Below, piece after piece: positions 17,304 through 25,868 of a DNA stretch of 38,039 nt (its first letter is position 1; every line of letters starts with the position of its first letter). Origin of the DNA: Cecembia sp. (lineage in GTDB: Bacteria; Bacteroidota; Bacteroidia; Cytophagales; Cyclobacteriaceae). The stretch spans positions 1-38,039 of the forward strand of contig NZ_SLAP01000239.1 in the NCBI RefSeq assembly GCF_007126775.1, in the 5' to 3' direction. Under the pieces are notes generated by a model that ran no database searches, had not been told where the DNA came from, and saw only the letters and a list, made by a program, of their open reading frames with translations. The position numbers and the translations under genes were made by a program.

Positions 17304-17957
17304 ATGCTTCAGATCAAGTCTTTTACTTTCAATCCATTTATGGAAAATACCTACCTGCTTTATGATGAAAGTAAAGAAGCCGCAATTTTTGACCCGGGTT
17401 GTTACGAAAAATATGAACAGGAGGAATTGAGCCGTTTTATTCAGGAAGAAGGGCTAAAAGTTACACACTTGATCAATACACATTGCCATATTGACCATGT
17501 CCTGGGAAATGCTTTTGTAAAAAGAAAATACAGTGTTCCACTTTACATTCACAAAAAAGAACGCTCGGTTTTAAAATCAGTCATTACATACGCTCCAAAT
17601 TACGGTTTTGCAGGTTATGAAGAAGTTGAACCGGATTTTTACCTGAATGAAAAAGATTCCCTGAAATTTGGGAACACGGAAATGTCAATTCTTTTTGTTC
17701 CGGGGCATGCACCCGGCCACCTGGTTTTTTATCATCAGCCTACTGCGATTTGTATTGCAGGAGATACTTTGTTCCAAGGCAGTATTGGGCGAACAGATCT
17801 TCCTGGCGGAGATCATGAAACCCTGCTTCAGGCCATAAAAAATGAAATGTTTACACTTCCTGAGGATACCAAAGTCTATCCTGGACATGGACCCCACACT
17901 ACCATTGGTTTTGAAAAAGAGCATAATCCTTTTGTAGGCAAAAAGGCAAAATTTTGA
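17304..17957 (+). CDS. MBL-fold metallo-hydrolase (glyoxalase II-like)
   Basis: This 217-residue protein is a zinc-dependent metallo-beta-lactamase-fold hydrolase. All metal ligands are visible: THCHIDH (H60, H62, D64, H65), GHAPGH (H135 or H139), AGDTLF (D154) and the C-terminal PGHGP histidine. The family includes hydroxyacylglutathione hydrolases and persulfide dioxygenases; the short length and lack of the long glyoxalase II C-terminal domain suggest a general small thioester hydrolase. I start at the ATG at 17304; the upstream TTG (17277) would add nine unsupported residues. Its stop overlaps the pssA start as TGATG, and it opens the run pssA-porU-porV-M16, so it is probably the first gene of that operon. 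Confidence 0.9.
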   Translation: MLQIKSFTFNPFMENTYLLYDESKEAAIFDPGCYEKYEQEELSRFIQEEGLKVTHLINTHCHIDHVLGNAFVKRKYSVPLYIHKKERSVLKSVITYAPNYGFAGYEEVEPDFYLNEKDSLKFGNTEMSILFVPGHAPGHLVFYHQPTAICIAGDTLFQGSIGRTDLPGGDHETLLQAIKNEMFTLPEDTKVYPGHGPHTTIGFEKEHNPFVGKKAKF

Positions 17958-18658
17958 TGATCAAACGACATATCCCTAACACCTTAACATCGCTGAACTT
18001 ATTATCAGGAATGTTGGGGATTTTTTATGTTTTGGAAGGCTACATCCAATATGGTGCTTACTTTATTTTTCTTGCAGCTGTTTTTGATTTTTTGGATGGA
18101 TTTGTGGCACGAATACTCAAAGTCCATTCTGAAATTGGCAAAGAACTGGATTCTCTTGCAGACTTGGTCACTTTTGGCGTATTGCCTTCTTTTATCCTTT
18201 TTCAAATGATCAGGACACACAGCAACTTGGATTATGTTCCCTTTTTTGTATTCATAGTGGGTTTGTTTTCTGCAATCCGGTTGGCCAAATTCAATGTGGA
18301 CACAAGGCAATCTGAGCGTTTTATCGGCGTACCAACTCCCGCAAATGCCTTGTTGATCAGTACGCTTCCATTCACAGCGCTTACATTCCCCGGTCTATAT
18401 GGAATCATCTACCAACCTTATTTATTGATGGGATTGGCATTATTGATGTCTTTCCTTTTGGTTTCAGAGCTCCCTCTAATCGCACTTAAATTCAAGAATT
18501 TTTCACTGAGAGATAACCTCTTTCGGTACCTGACCCTGGTTGCTGGATTGGTATGCCTGATTGCTTTTGGTTTGGGGGGAATTCCTTTTGTTATAATTGT
18601 TTATATTTTGCTGTCGGTAATGGAGGGATTAATGAAAAAGAATGAAGCAGGTATTTAA
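17957..18658 (+). CDS. pssA: CDP-diacylglycerol-serine O-phosphatidyltransferase
   Basis: This integral membrane enzyme makes phosphatidylserine, the precursor of phosphatidylethanolamine, from CDP-diacylglycerol and serine. The CDP-alcohol phosphatidyltransferase signature D-x2-DG-x2-AR-x8-G-x3-D-x3-D is exact: D44, D47, G48, A51, R52, G61, D65 and D69. The first residues (MIKRHIPNTLTSLNLLSGM) and about eight hydrophobic segments match the Bacillus-type PssA of about 230 residues. The ATG at 17957 uses the last base of the preceding stop (TGATG). The end overlaps porU by 17 bp. I call it PssA rather than PgsA from the N-terminal pattern and length. Confidence 0.93.
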   Translation: MIKRHIPNTLTSLNLLSGMLGIFYVLEGYIQYGAYFIFLAAVFDFLDGFVARILKVHSEIGKELDSLADLVTFGVLPSFILFQMIRTHSNLDYVPFFVFIVGLFSAIRLAKFNVDTRQSERFIGVPTPANALLISTLPFTALTFPGLYGIIYQPYLLMGLALLMSFLLVSELPLIALKFKNFSLRDNLFRYLTLVAGLVCLIAFGLGGIPFVIIVYILLSVMEGLMKKNEAGI

Positions 18659-21600
18659 ACCATATTTGACATTTTTTTGCTCGTTTTTCATCTTTGCTTC
18701 GGTCCAGTTTTTCAGCCAAGCTCAGGGAAACGGTACATATTATAAATTTCCAATTGTGGAAGATGGAATTTATCGGCTAGGGCTTAGCGAGGCCAAATCC
18801 ATGGGCTTTGATAATTTGGAAGCTGTAGGTCTTTTTGGTTTTCCCGGAATGCTCCCTCAGAAGTTGGATAGTTTGGACTTATTTTTCAAACCAATTCCTA
18901 GATCAATCAAAGGAGAATCCGTTTATTTTTTTCTTCAAGGCCCCCATACTGTCCAATTGCATGAAGAGGATTTTGACCTAAAAGTACACCCGTATACCGA
19001 TACCCTGTATTACCTGATAGGCCCCGCAGCATCTGGACATCCTGAAATCATTTTCGACCAGTCAGAAAACACCGGCAGTCCGATTGATGAAGTCCATAGC
19101 GTGCAGTTTTTGAAATGGGAAGAAACAAACATCCTGATTTCAGGGAGGTCCTGGTATTCGAAACCCATATTTAACCGGGAAAGGCAGTCCTTCAATTTCC
19201 CAACCCAAAATGGAGTAAGCGGTAATCATGACCTGAGGGTCAAAATTATGGGACAAAGTATATCTGATAGCCGTATGGAGTTCTTCCACAACAATGGGAA
19301 GGTAGGAGAAGTCAGCATTGGAAGCATCCCCAATACCACATTCGGGATAAAAGGAAGAGAGGCCGTTTTCAGAACAGCACTGGAACCGGCAAGTAATTAC
19401 AATATTCAGGTAAACTTTAACAGTGCAGATGTCAATGGCAGCGGATACCTAGCTTACGGCTTGTTGGCTTCCCCATTTGCAGTCAATTCAGCCCCTGAAG
19501 GGCTTTACTTCAGTAAAAAAACCGGTTTGATCCAAAAAAGGCCTGAACTGAGGACTTGGAAAATAAGGGATATTTACAATGTTGAAGAGGTAGAAGGAAA
19601 TAAATTAATCGAAACAGGTGACCGTATTCTCTTTTTTTCTGAGGCAAACATCCCATTGATCCGAAATTGGCAACCCTTGAATATTCAGGCAAGAGAAACA
19701 GGAAAAAAAGCACAATTGATAGTTATTGCTGCTCCCAGTTTACTTTCCCAGGCAAATCGACTAGCAGCCCACAAAAATCAAAAGGGTATTGCTACTGTAG
19801 TTTTCACTCCTGAACAGTTATATGATGCTTTTTCTCATGGAAGTAGGGACATAACCGCATTCAGAAACTTTCTGGCCTATCATTACCACAAAGAAGGAAG
19901 TCTACGAAATGTCCTGTTTTTTGGAAAGGGCACATTCGATTATAAAGGTAAATTAGGCGGAAGGCCTAACCTTGTACCAACCTATAGTTCCCGAAGTAGC
20001 CTAAACCCTTTGACCACCTTTTCCTCGGATGACTATTTCGGATTCCTTGATTTTGGACAGGGAGATTGGGAAGAAAGCAATTCAGGGGATGAACTCCTAA
20101 AGATTGGTGTAGGAAGAATCCCGGCAACTAATTTTCAGGAGGCAAGTGAGGCGGTAAACAAAATCATTGCCTATGAAAACGGAAAGGATATGGAAGGCAC
20201 CTGGAAAAGAAGGGTGTCCTTTTTTGCTGATGATGGGGATAATAATATCCATCTCAATGATGCAGAGACGCATGCCGATTATTTATCCGAGAACCACCCC
20301 GAATTTGAAGTACTCAAGTTGTACTTGGACCGTTTCGAACAAGTCAGGAACAATGGTATTCAAAGTTCAGCAGCTGCCAAAACTGCTCTTAATGAACAAA
20401 TCAAGGATGGCTTATTGATCCTTAATTATATCGGACATGGAAATGAAACCACCCTTACCGCAGAGCGCGTTTTTACTGTTTCTGACTTACAAGACTGGCC
20501 GGAAAATCCTTACTTGCCCTTATTCATTACCGCCACATGTGAATTTGGCAGACAGGATAGTCCTTTCTTGCGCTCTGGGGCAGAAGAACTCCTTTTTGCA
20601 GAAAAAAAAGGAGCCATTGCTTTGCTTACCACTGGAAGGCCTGTTTTCAGTTCCGTTAATTTTGCCCTTAATAAGGCTTTTATTGCCGCTGTTTTCCAAG
20701 CAGAAGAGGGAAGGTTAGCAGATTTGGGAACTATTTTTATGCAGACCAAAAATAACAGTTTGAATGGACCTTTCAACCGAAACTTCTCTTTGATAGGAGA
20801 TCCTTCTCTTAGGCTTGCAGTCCCTGAATTAAAGGCAGAAACCGATGAAATATGGGATATACAATTGGAATTACCTGCGGATACACTGAGTGCCACTCAG
20901 GAAATCAGCATCAGAGGAAATATCATTGACCCGGTTAGTGGGGCCAAACTCTCAGGCTTAAATGGTTTATATGAATTGAGTCTGTTTGATAGGCCTCAGA
21001 AAGTGGAAACCCTAGGGGATGAAAGTAATCCCACCACTTTTATGGAAGAGCAAAATACCTTGTTCAGAGGTAGCGGTGAGGTATTACAGGGTGAATTTAC
21101 TGCCAATCTTTTCATTCCAAAGAATCTCAGCCCGGATTTTGCAAATGGAGTCATCAGGGTGATGGCCAGTCTTCAGGGAGGTAAAGAAGAGGCCATAGGC
21201 GCAAAGCGGATTATTTTGGGAGGGAAATTTGATAATCCAAACCTGGATGATGAGGGTCCAATCATCAAATTGTTTTTTGGTGAGGAGCTTTTGGAAACAG
21301 CCCCCATTATCCCTTCCAGTTCTTTTCCTGTTAAAATTCTACTCAGTGACAAAAGTGGCATTAATATTGCGAAGGCAAGTCCCAATAAGGATGTTACTAT
21401 CCAAATTAATGAGGAAGTGCCAAGAGTACTTAACCAGCATTTCAAAGCCTTAGAAGGAGGCTTTCAATCCGGAGAAATAAAGACTGAATTGACAAGCTTA
21501 AGGGAAGGTGTCAATACCATTCTTATAAAGGCTTGGGATAATCTTGGCAACAGTTCTCAATTGGAAAGTACCATCGAAGTAAGGGGAAGTTTACAGATAA

Positions 21601-21905
21601 GAATCACCCAAATGCTCTCTTATCCCAATCCTGCTATTGAAAAAAGCAGATTTGTTATTGCCCACAACAGGCCCGGTGAAAACTTAAACCTGAAATTGGA
21701 AGTTTACAGTATGAAAGGGGATGAAATATTCAGCACTTCCAGGCGTTATCCTGTGGCGCCTTCTGTTCTGGATAATTTGGAGTGGATTTTTTTCCATAAC
21801 AAAACAAAAAATCCCGCAAAAGGAATGTATATTTACAAGTTGCAGCTTATGTCTGAAAAAGATGGTACTTCGGACATTCGGAGCGGAAAAATTATTATTC
21901 AATGA
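18642..21905 (+). CDS. porU: Type IX secretion system sortase PorU (gingipain-like C25 peptidase)
   Basis: PorU is the cell-surface cysteine peptidase of the T9SS attachment complex: it removes the C-terminal signal domain from cargo proteins and transfers them to their surface anchor. The 1087-residue protein has a signal peptide (about 1-27), a long N-terminal region, and the C25 catalytic domain (about 360-730). In the catalytic domain NYIGHG supplies His599 and TATCEFGR supplies Cys633. Beta-sandwich domains follow. The end (SYPNPAIEKSRFVI ... GMYIYKLQL ... GKIIIQ) has the form of a FlgD-like/T9SS tail domain. The length is close to that of P. gingivalis PorU. The start overlaps pssA by 17 bp and the stop overlaps porV by 4 bp (ATGA). 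Catalytic residues are intact, so it should be active. Confidence 0.94.
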   Translation: MKQVFKPYLTFFCSFFIFASVQFFSQAQGNGTYYKFPIVEDGIYRLGLSEAKSMGFDNLEAVGLFGFPGMLPQKLDSLDLFFKPIPRSIKGESVYFFLQGPHTVQLHEEDFDLKVHPYTDTLYYLIGPAASGHPEIIFDQSENTGSPIDEVHSVQFLKWEETNILISGRSWYSKPIFNRERQSFNFPTQNGVSGNHDLRVKIMGQSISDSRMEFFHNNGKVGEVSIGSIPNTTFGIKGREAVFRTALEPASNYNIQVNFNSADVNGSGYLAYGLLASPFAVNSAPEGLYFSKKTGLIQKRPELRTWKIRDIYNVEEVEGNKLIETGDRILFFSEANIPLIRNWQPLNIQARETGKKAQLIVIAAPSLLSQANRLAAHKNQKGIATVVFTPEQLYDAFSHGSRDITAFRNFLAYHYHKEGSLRNVLFFGKGTFDYKGKLGGRPNLVPTYSSRSSLNPLTTFSSDDYFGFLDFGQGDWEESNSGDELLKIGVGRIPATNFQEASEAVNKIIAYENGKDMEGTWKRRVSFFADDGDNNIHLNDAETHADYLSENHPEFEVLKLYLDRFEQVRNNGIQSSAAAKTALNEQIKDGLLILNYIGHGNETTLTAERVFTVSDLQDWPENPYLPLFITATCEFGRQDSPFLRSGAEELLFAEKKGAIALLTTGRPVFSSVNFALNKAFIAAVFQAEEGRLADLGTIFMQTKNNSLNGPFNRNFSLIGDPSLRLAVPELKAETDEIWDIQLELPADTLSATQEISIRGNIIDPVSGAKLSGLNGLYELSLFDRPQKVETLGDESNPTTFMEEQNTLFRGSGEVLQGEFTANLFIPKNLSPDFANGVIRVMASLQGGKEEAIGAKRIILGGKFDNPNLDDEGPIIKLFFGEELLETAPIIPSSSFPVKILLSDKSGINIAKASPNKDVTIQINEEVPRVLNQHFKALEGGFQSGEIKTELTSLREGVNTILIKAWDNLGNSSQLESTIEVRGSLQIRITQMLSYPNPAIEKSRFVIAHNRPGENLNLKLEVYSMKGDEIFSTSRRYPVAPSVLDNLEWIFFHNKTKNPAKGMYIYKLQLMSEKDGTSDIRSGKIIIQ

Positions 21906-23119
21906 AAATATCGGCAAAACCATTTGTTTATTCATTTCATTTTTTGTGGATAAGCCTCCTGTCAAGCTCAGTAATTGCGCAAAATTCACCAATAATTACT
22001 GGCCAGGATCCTGATAGAAGGGTCATAACTACAGCAGTTCCTTTTTTGAACTTCGCCCCGGACAGTAGGCATTCGGCGATGGGTGATGTTGGCGCGGCCA
22101 CCAGTCCAGATGCTTTTTCAGCACATTGGAATGTTGGAAAATTGGCATTTGTAGAAAATGATATGGCTTTTTCTCTTTCCTATTCCCCTTGGTTGGGCAG
22201 GTTGGTCAATGACATGTTTGTTTCTTATTTGACAGGCTACAAAAAAATAGATGAAGTCTCCGCATGGGGTATCGATTTGAGGTATTTCAATATGGGAGAT
22301 ATCCAATTGACAGATGGAAGGGGCAACCAATTGGGTGAGTTTACCCCAAGAGACATTGCCATTGGAGGATCCTATTCCCGTCAGTTATCTGAAAATCTGG
22401 GTATAGGTATCTCTGCAAGGTTTATCCATTCCAATTTATCGGGAAATCTGTCCTCAGTTGGAGGTAGTGAAAGCCGACCGGGGGTAAGTGTAGGTACAGA
22501 TGTAGGATTGTATTATTCCAAAGAAGTATTTCCTGCAGATAAAACAGGGGTTTGGTCTTGGGGTGCTACCATTACTAATATCGGTCCCAAAATTACCTAT
22601 AATAGTGCGGAAGATTTGGATTTTATCCCCACCAACTTGAGATTGGGTACAGCTTACAGGGTGAATTTCAATGAAAAAAACTCTTTAACCTTTGCATTGG
22701 ATTTTAACAAGCTAATGGTTCCATCTCCCCCAATATGGGCAAGAAATGAGGATGGATCGCTTCAAATAGATGAAAATGGAAACTTAATTCCTCAAGCAGG
22801 ACGAGATCCAAACAGGGCTTTACTTTCAGGCATGTTCGGCTCTTTTTCTGATGCCCCAGGAGGCTTTAGGGAAGAATTGCAAGAAGTAATGATCTCCTAC
22901 GGTATGGAATATATATTCGATGAAGTATTTGCTTTGAGGGCAGGGTATTTCTTTGAAAACCCCAACAAAGGTGGCAGAAGATATTTTACCATGGGACTGG
23001 GTTATGTTTACAAAGAAAAATTAGGATTTGATTTTTCTTACCTCGTACCTCAGGTTCAAAATCATCCCCTTGCCGAAACATTGAGGTTTTCTTTGACTTA
23101 CAATATTCCTAGACTATGA
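21902..23119 (+). CDS. porV: Type IX secretion system outer-membrane protein PorV
   Basis: PorV (LptO) is a FadL-fold 14-strand barrel that binds the C-terminal domain of T9SS cargo as it leaves the SprA translocon and carries it to PorU. The 405-residue protein has a signal peptide (about 1-26), then the family-typical PFLNFAPDSRHSAMGDVGAATSPDAFSAHWN segment, the SAHWNVGKLAF equivalent of the NPA motif, repeated barrel strands, and a long periplasm-distal insertion near IWARNEDGSLQIDENGN. It ends TYNIPRL. Start and stop overlap porU and the M16-like gene by four bases each (ATGA), so the three are probably translated together and needed in fixed ratio. Confidence 0.94.
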   Translation: MKISAKPFVYSFHFLWISLLSSSVIAQNSPIITGQDPDRRVITTAVPFLNFAPDSRHSAMGDVGAATSPDAFSAHWNVGKLAFVENDMAFSLSYSPWLGRLVNDMFVSYLTGYKKIDEVSAWGIDLRYFNMGDIQLTDGRGNQLGEFTPRDIAIGGSYSRQLSENLGIGISARFIHSNLSGNLSSVGGSESRPGVSVGTDVGLYYSKEVFPADKTGVWSWGATITNIGPKITYNSAEDLDFIPTNLRLGTAYRVNFNEKNSLTFALDFNKLMVPSPPIWARNEDGSLQIDENGNLIPQAGRDPNRALLSGMFGSFSDAPGGFREELQEVMISYGMEYIFDEVFALRAGYFFENPNKGGRRYFTMGLGYVYKEKLGFDFSYLVPQVQNHPLAETLRFSLTYNIPRL

Positions 23120-24387
23120 CAATTGACAGGTCCTTAGCCCCTGAGTTTAAAATTCCGGAGCATATCGACTTTCCAAAACCAATACAAAGGACTCTGAGAA
23201 ACGGAGTCCATTTGTATTTTATACCCACCCCTGAAATTGGTGCTGTTAAGCTGGAGCTCGTAGCTGACGCTCCAGGAATCCTTGGCAGAAAAGAAAAAAA
23301 ACTCGTCCCCTATTTCACATTGAATATGCTGATGGAGGGCACCCGTGGGAAAACTTCTGCAAACTTGGATGAGTTTTTTGATACATTTGCCACAGAGGTT
23401 GAGGTGATTTCAACATTCGAACACCAAGGCCTTTCACTGCTTACCACGCTCAAACACTTTCGTAAAGTTCTTCCCCTTTTCAGAGAACTGTTAACAGAAG
23501 CCATTTTCCCGGAAAAAGAACTCGCCAAAAGAAAATCCCAAAAAGCCCTGAGTTTAAATATCATGCGGGAAAAGACAGGCAATAGGGCTTCACAACTTTT
23601 CCGTAAAGGACTTTTTGGAGATGAGCATGCTTTTGGTCAGATTCCTGAAGAAGAGGATGTGAACTCCATAGAAAGGGCAGATTTAATTGATTTTTACCAA
23701 AGCCAACTTTGGTGCAACCCCGAAATTTTCCTTACGGGTAACCTCAGTGATATTGAGCTGGATTTGATAGAAGAGCTACTTGGAGATTTACCTGTACACC
23801 AAGCAATAGAAGTCCCTCACATATTCAACAATAAGACAAACCATAGGCTAATAGAAGATCGGGACACCGCTTTACAATCGAGTATCAGGTTGGGCTGTCA
23901 CCTTATTCCTAAGTCCGATCCAGATTACTTCGGGCTATGGGCTTTCAATGTATTTTTGGGAGGCTACTTCGGAAGCCGACTCATCAAAAACATACGGGAA
24001 GACAAGGGGCATACCTATGGAATTTACAGCAGCATAGGAAGTTTAAAAACTGCGGATTACTGGGTAGTCATGGCCGATGTCATCAAAGAAAACAGGGATG
24101 ATGTGATTGAAGAAATCTACAAGGAAATCTATAAATTACAGCATGAACCCATCCCGCTGGCAGAACTAGAAACAGTACGCAATTATTTGGTGGGCAATTT
24201 ATTATCCAATTTTAGTTCTTCATTTGAATTGATATCCAGATTTAAATCTGTACATCAGGCCGGTTTAAACCTTGATTTTTATAAACAGCAGTTGGATTTT
24301 ATTAAATCCTTTCAGGCTGAAGGCATTCAGGGTATCGGTCAAAAGTACCTTTCTCCGGAGTATATGGTAGAAGTAATCGTAGGTTAG
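23116..24387 (+). CDS. M16-family peptidase homolog lacking the zinc-binding motif
   Basis: This 423-residue protein has the two-half layout of an M16 (insulinase/processing peptidase) subunit. At the position of HxxEH, usually HFLEHMLFKGT, the sequence reads YFTLNMLMEGT (66-76): Tyr, Leu and Asn replace the two His and the Glu, so zinc binding and catalysis are not expected. The C-terminal half keeps the substrate-binding Arg and Tyr in GSRLIKNIREDKGHTYGIYS (R294, Y301). This matches the non-catalytic partner of split M16 pairs. No signal peptide is visible. It starts inside porV (ATGA), and its end overlaps a converging glycosyltransferase gene by four bases. I see no catalytic M16 partner in the window. 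A link to T9SS comes only from the operon position. Confidence 0.88.
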   Translation: MTIDRSLAPEFKIPEHIDFPKPIQRTLRNGVHLYFIPTPEIGAVKLELVADAPGILGRKEKKLVPYFTLNMLMEGTRGKTSANLDEFFDTFATEVEVISTFEHQGLSLLTTLKHFRKVLPLFRELLTEAIFPEKELAKRKSQKALSLNIMREKTGNRASQLFRKGLFGDEHAFGQIPEEEDVNSIERADLIDFYQSQLWCNPEIFLTGNLSDIELDLIEELLGDLPVHQAIEVPHIFNNKTNHRLIEDRDTALQSSIRLGCHLIPKSDPDYFGLWAFNVFLGGYFGSRLIKNIREDKGHTYGIYSSIGSLKTADYWVVMADVIKENRDDVIEEIYKEIYKLQHEPIPLAELETVRNYLVGNLLSNFSSSFELISRFKSVHQAGLNLDFYKQQLDFIKSFQAEGIQGIGQKYLSPEYMVEVIVG

Positions 24388-25346
24388 TCATTGAAGGACT
24401 TCAAAAAGACATAAATCCCCGAAAAATCCCACTGGTACCTCAGCCATTTTTTATATATGAAAAGGCTGCTTTGCCCTACATTGTTCAAATCTTCCAGTAA
24501 ATCCAAAAAACCATCGGCCACTTCAAAGTTGGCAGAAAACAGCGCATGTTTCAATTCATATTTCAATCTTTTTTTTAGGGCCTCATCTTCCCCTCGGGTC
24601 CGATTCATTTTTTGGATCTTTTGGCAGATTTTTAAGGTAGAAGGCAGCATAACAGAACGGTACCTTTTGTACTGTGCTGCGGAGAAAGCTTTGGGGTGAA
24701 TGGTTTTGATCAGCCCTATATGATCAGAAAACACAAAGGGGTGTTTCCTGGCCAATCTTACCTGAATATCAAAATCCTCATAAGCAAGGCTTTCGTCATA
24801 GCCACCTACCTCTTTGATAAAATCCGTCCGCAATACCATCGTTACGGAAAGTACATGATGCCGCGCTACAAGGACTTCATATAGCTCCCCTTCTATTACC
24901 GGGGATTTAAGTCTCCCTTGATGATCTCTTGGATAGAAACTCTTTTTTATACCTTCTTTGTATAAAAAAGCATCCGAAAAACTGAGTGCTGCTAAAGGGT
25001 TTTCCTCTAATCGTGTAATGGATTTGATGGCATGCTGAGTTTGCAGGATATCATCCCCTGACAAATCTATCAGGTATTTACCATTTACCTGAGCCAATAC
25101 CTGATTAAATGACTGGCAATAAGGCATATCTAAATCCCTAAAAATGGTGCTTATGGTAAAATTAGACCTATTTTTATCTACCCAGTCCTTTAAGATTGCC
25201 CTGGAATCATCTGAACTTCCATTATCCACTAAAAAAATTTCCAGGTTGGGATAAGACAATCCCGCTATCCCGGCAAGACATTGTGTGAGAAAAGCTTCTT
25301 GATTAAAAACTGTACATATGATACTGAGCAAGGGAGATTCATCCAT
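24384..25346 (-). CDS. Family 2 glycosyltransferase
   Basis: This 320-residue protein is a GT-A fold glycosyltransferase of family 2. It begins PLLSIICTVFNQEAFLTQCL, the typical nucleotide-binding start, followed by LVDNGSSDDS, a DLSGDD motif as the metal-binding DxD equivalent, GGYDESLAYEDFDIQVRL as the acceptor/catalytic ED region, and a helical C-terminal tail. It has no membrane segment and probably acts at the inner face of the membrane on a glycan precursor. I start at the ATG at 25346; a TTG at 25361 that overlaps the upstream stop (TTGA) is the alternative. It follows a FdtA/WxcM-like cupin gene by 11 bp, so the two probably form a small surface-glycan unit. Confidence 0.88.
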   Translation of the reverse strand: MDESPLLSIICTVFNQEAFLTQCLAGIAGLSYPNLEIFLVDNGSSDDSRAILKDWVDKNRSNFTISTIFRDLDMPYCQSFNQVLAQVNGKYLIDLSGDDILQTQHAIKSITRLEENPLAALSFSDAFLYKEGIKKSFYPRDHQGRLKSPVIEGELYEVLVARHHVLSVTMVLRTDFIKEVGGYDESLAYEDFDIQVRLARKHPFVFSDHIGLIKTIHPKAFSAAQYKRYRSVMLPSTLKICQKIQKMNRTRGEDEALKKRLKYELKHALFSANFEVADGFLDLLEDLNNVGQSSLFIYKKWLRYQWDFSGIYVFLKSFND

Positions 25347-25357
25347 TATACAGTGCT

Positions 25358-25783
25358 TCAATTATTTAAATATTCTTCTTGAATGCGTTCAAATTCTACT
25401 TTTTCTCGGATATAATCCCTTTCATCAAAAGGTTGATCCGCGAGTACCAAGAGCAAAGCGTCCTTTTCAAAAGTAACAGAAGACCAAACCAAAGGAGGCA
25501 ATACCAACCCCCTTTCCGCTTGTTCCAAACTGAATTCAATAAGCATTTTATCAAGGCATTCCAACTTCACGTTGACCCTTCCATGCAGACATATTAATAG
25601 TTGGTTTTCTTTTTTATGGGCATGAACCCCTCTTTGCTCACCATCAGGCACCTCACTGATCCAAAAGTCCCTTTTTATAGGAAAAGGAAAAGCTTCCAAA
25701 CCTTCAAAAAAAGTGAGTTTCCCACTGGGCTGAATATTGCTATTAAGGGTAATCAGCTCGGGCCGGATAATAGTTGATTTCAT
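25358..25783 (-). CDS. FdtA/QdtA/WxcM-like cupin (putative sugar 3,4-ketoisomerase)
   Basis: This 141-residue protein is a single cupin of the WxcM-like/FdtA group. Known members isomerise dTDP-4-keto-6-deoxyglucose to the 3-keto sugar on the way to 3-amino-deoxysugars such as Fuc3NAc and Qui3NAc. Visible signatures are the RG-x-HAHK motif (R51, H54, H56; the histidine pair is catalytic in FdtA), LLICLHGRVNV, and the second cupin half LVLPPLVWSSVTF. I use the ATG at 25783; a TTG at 25810 would add nine residues. The downstream glycosyltransferase supports a glycan role, but no aminotransferase or dTDP-sugar genes are in the window, so the product sugar is open. Confidence 0.82.
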   Translation of the reverse strand: MKSTIIRPELITLNSNIQPSGKLTFFEGLEAFPFPIKRDFWISEVPDGEQRGVHAHKKENQLLICLHGRVNVKLECLDKMLIEFSLEQAERGLVLPPLVWSSVTFEKDALLLVLADQPFDERDYIREKVEFERIQEEYLNN

Positions 25784-25807
25784 AATTGCTAAATTAAATG
25801 ATTCCGG

Positions 25808-25831
25808 CAAAAATATTAATGATTAATTTTG
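25808..25831. promoter_or_regulatory. Back-to-back candidate -7 boxes between the cupin gene and yigZ
   Basis: Minus strand 25815-25808 reads TATTTTTG and plus strand 25824-25831 reads TAATTTTG. Both are perfect TAnnTTTG matches, pointing to the cupin gene (start 25783) and yigZ (start 25869). Neither has a clear TTG at the -33 position. If both are used, the two polymerases would contact overlapping DNA. Confidence 0.45.
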
Positions 25832-25868
25832 ACTGTACTAATAAGGATAAACAGGCAAATACAATAGG

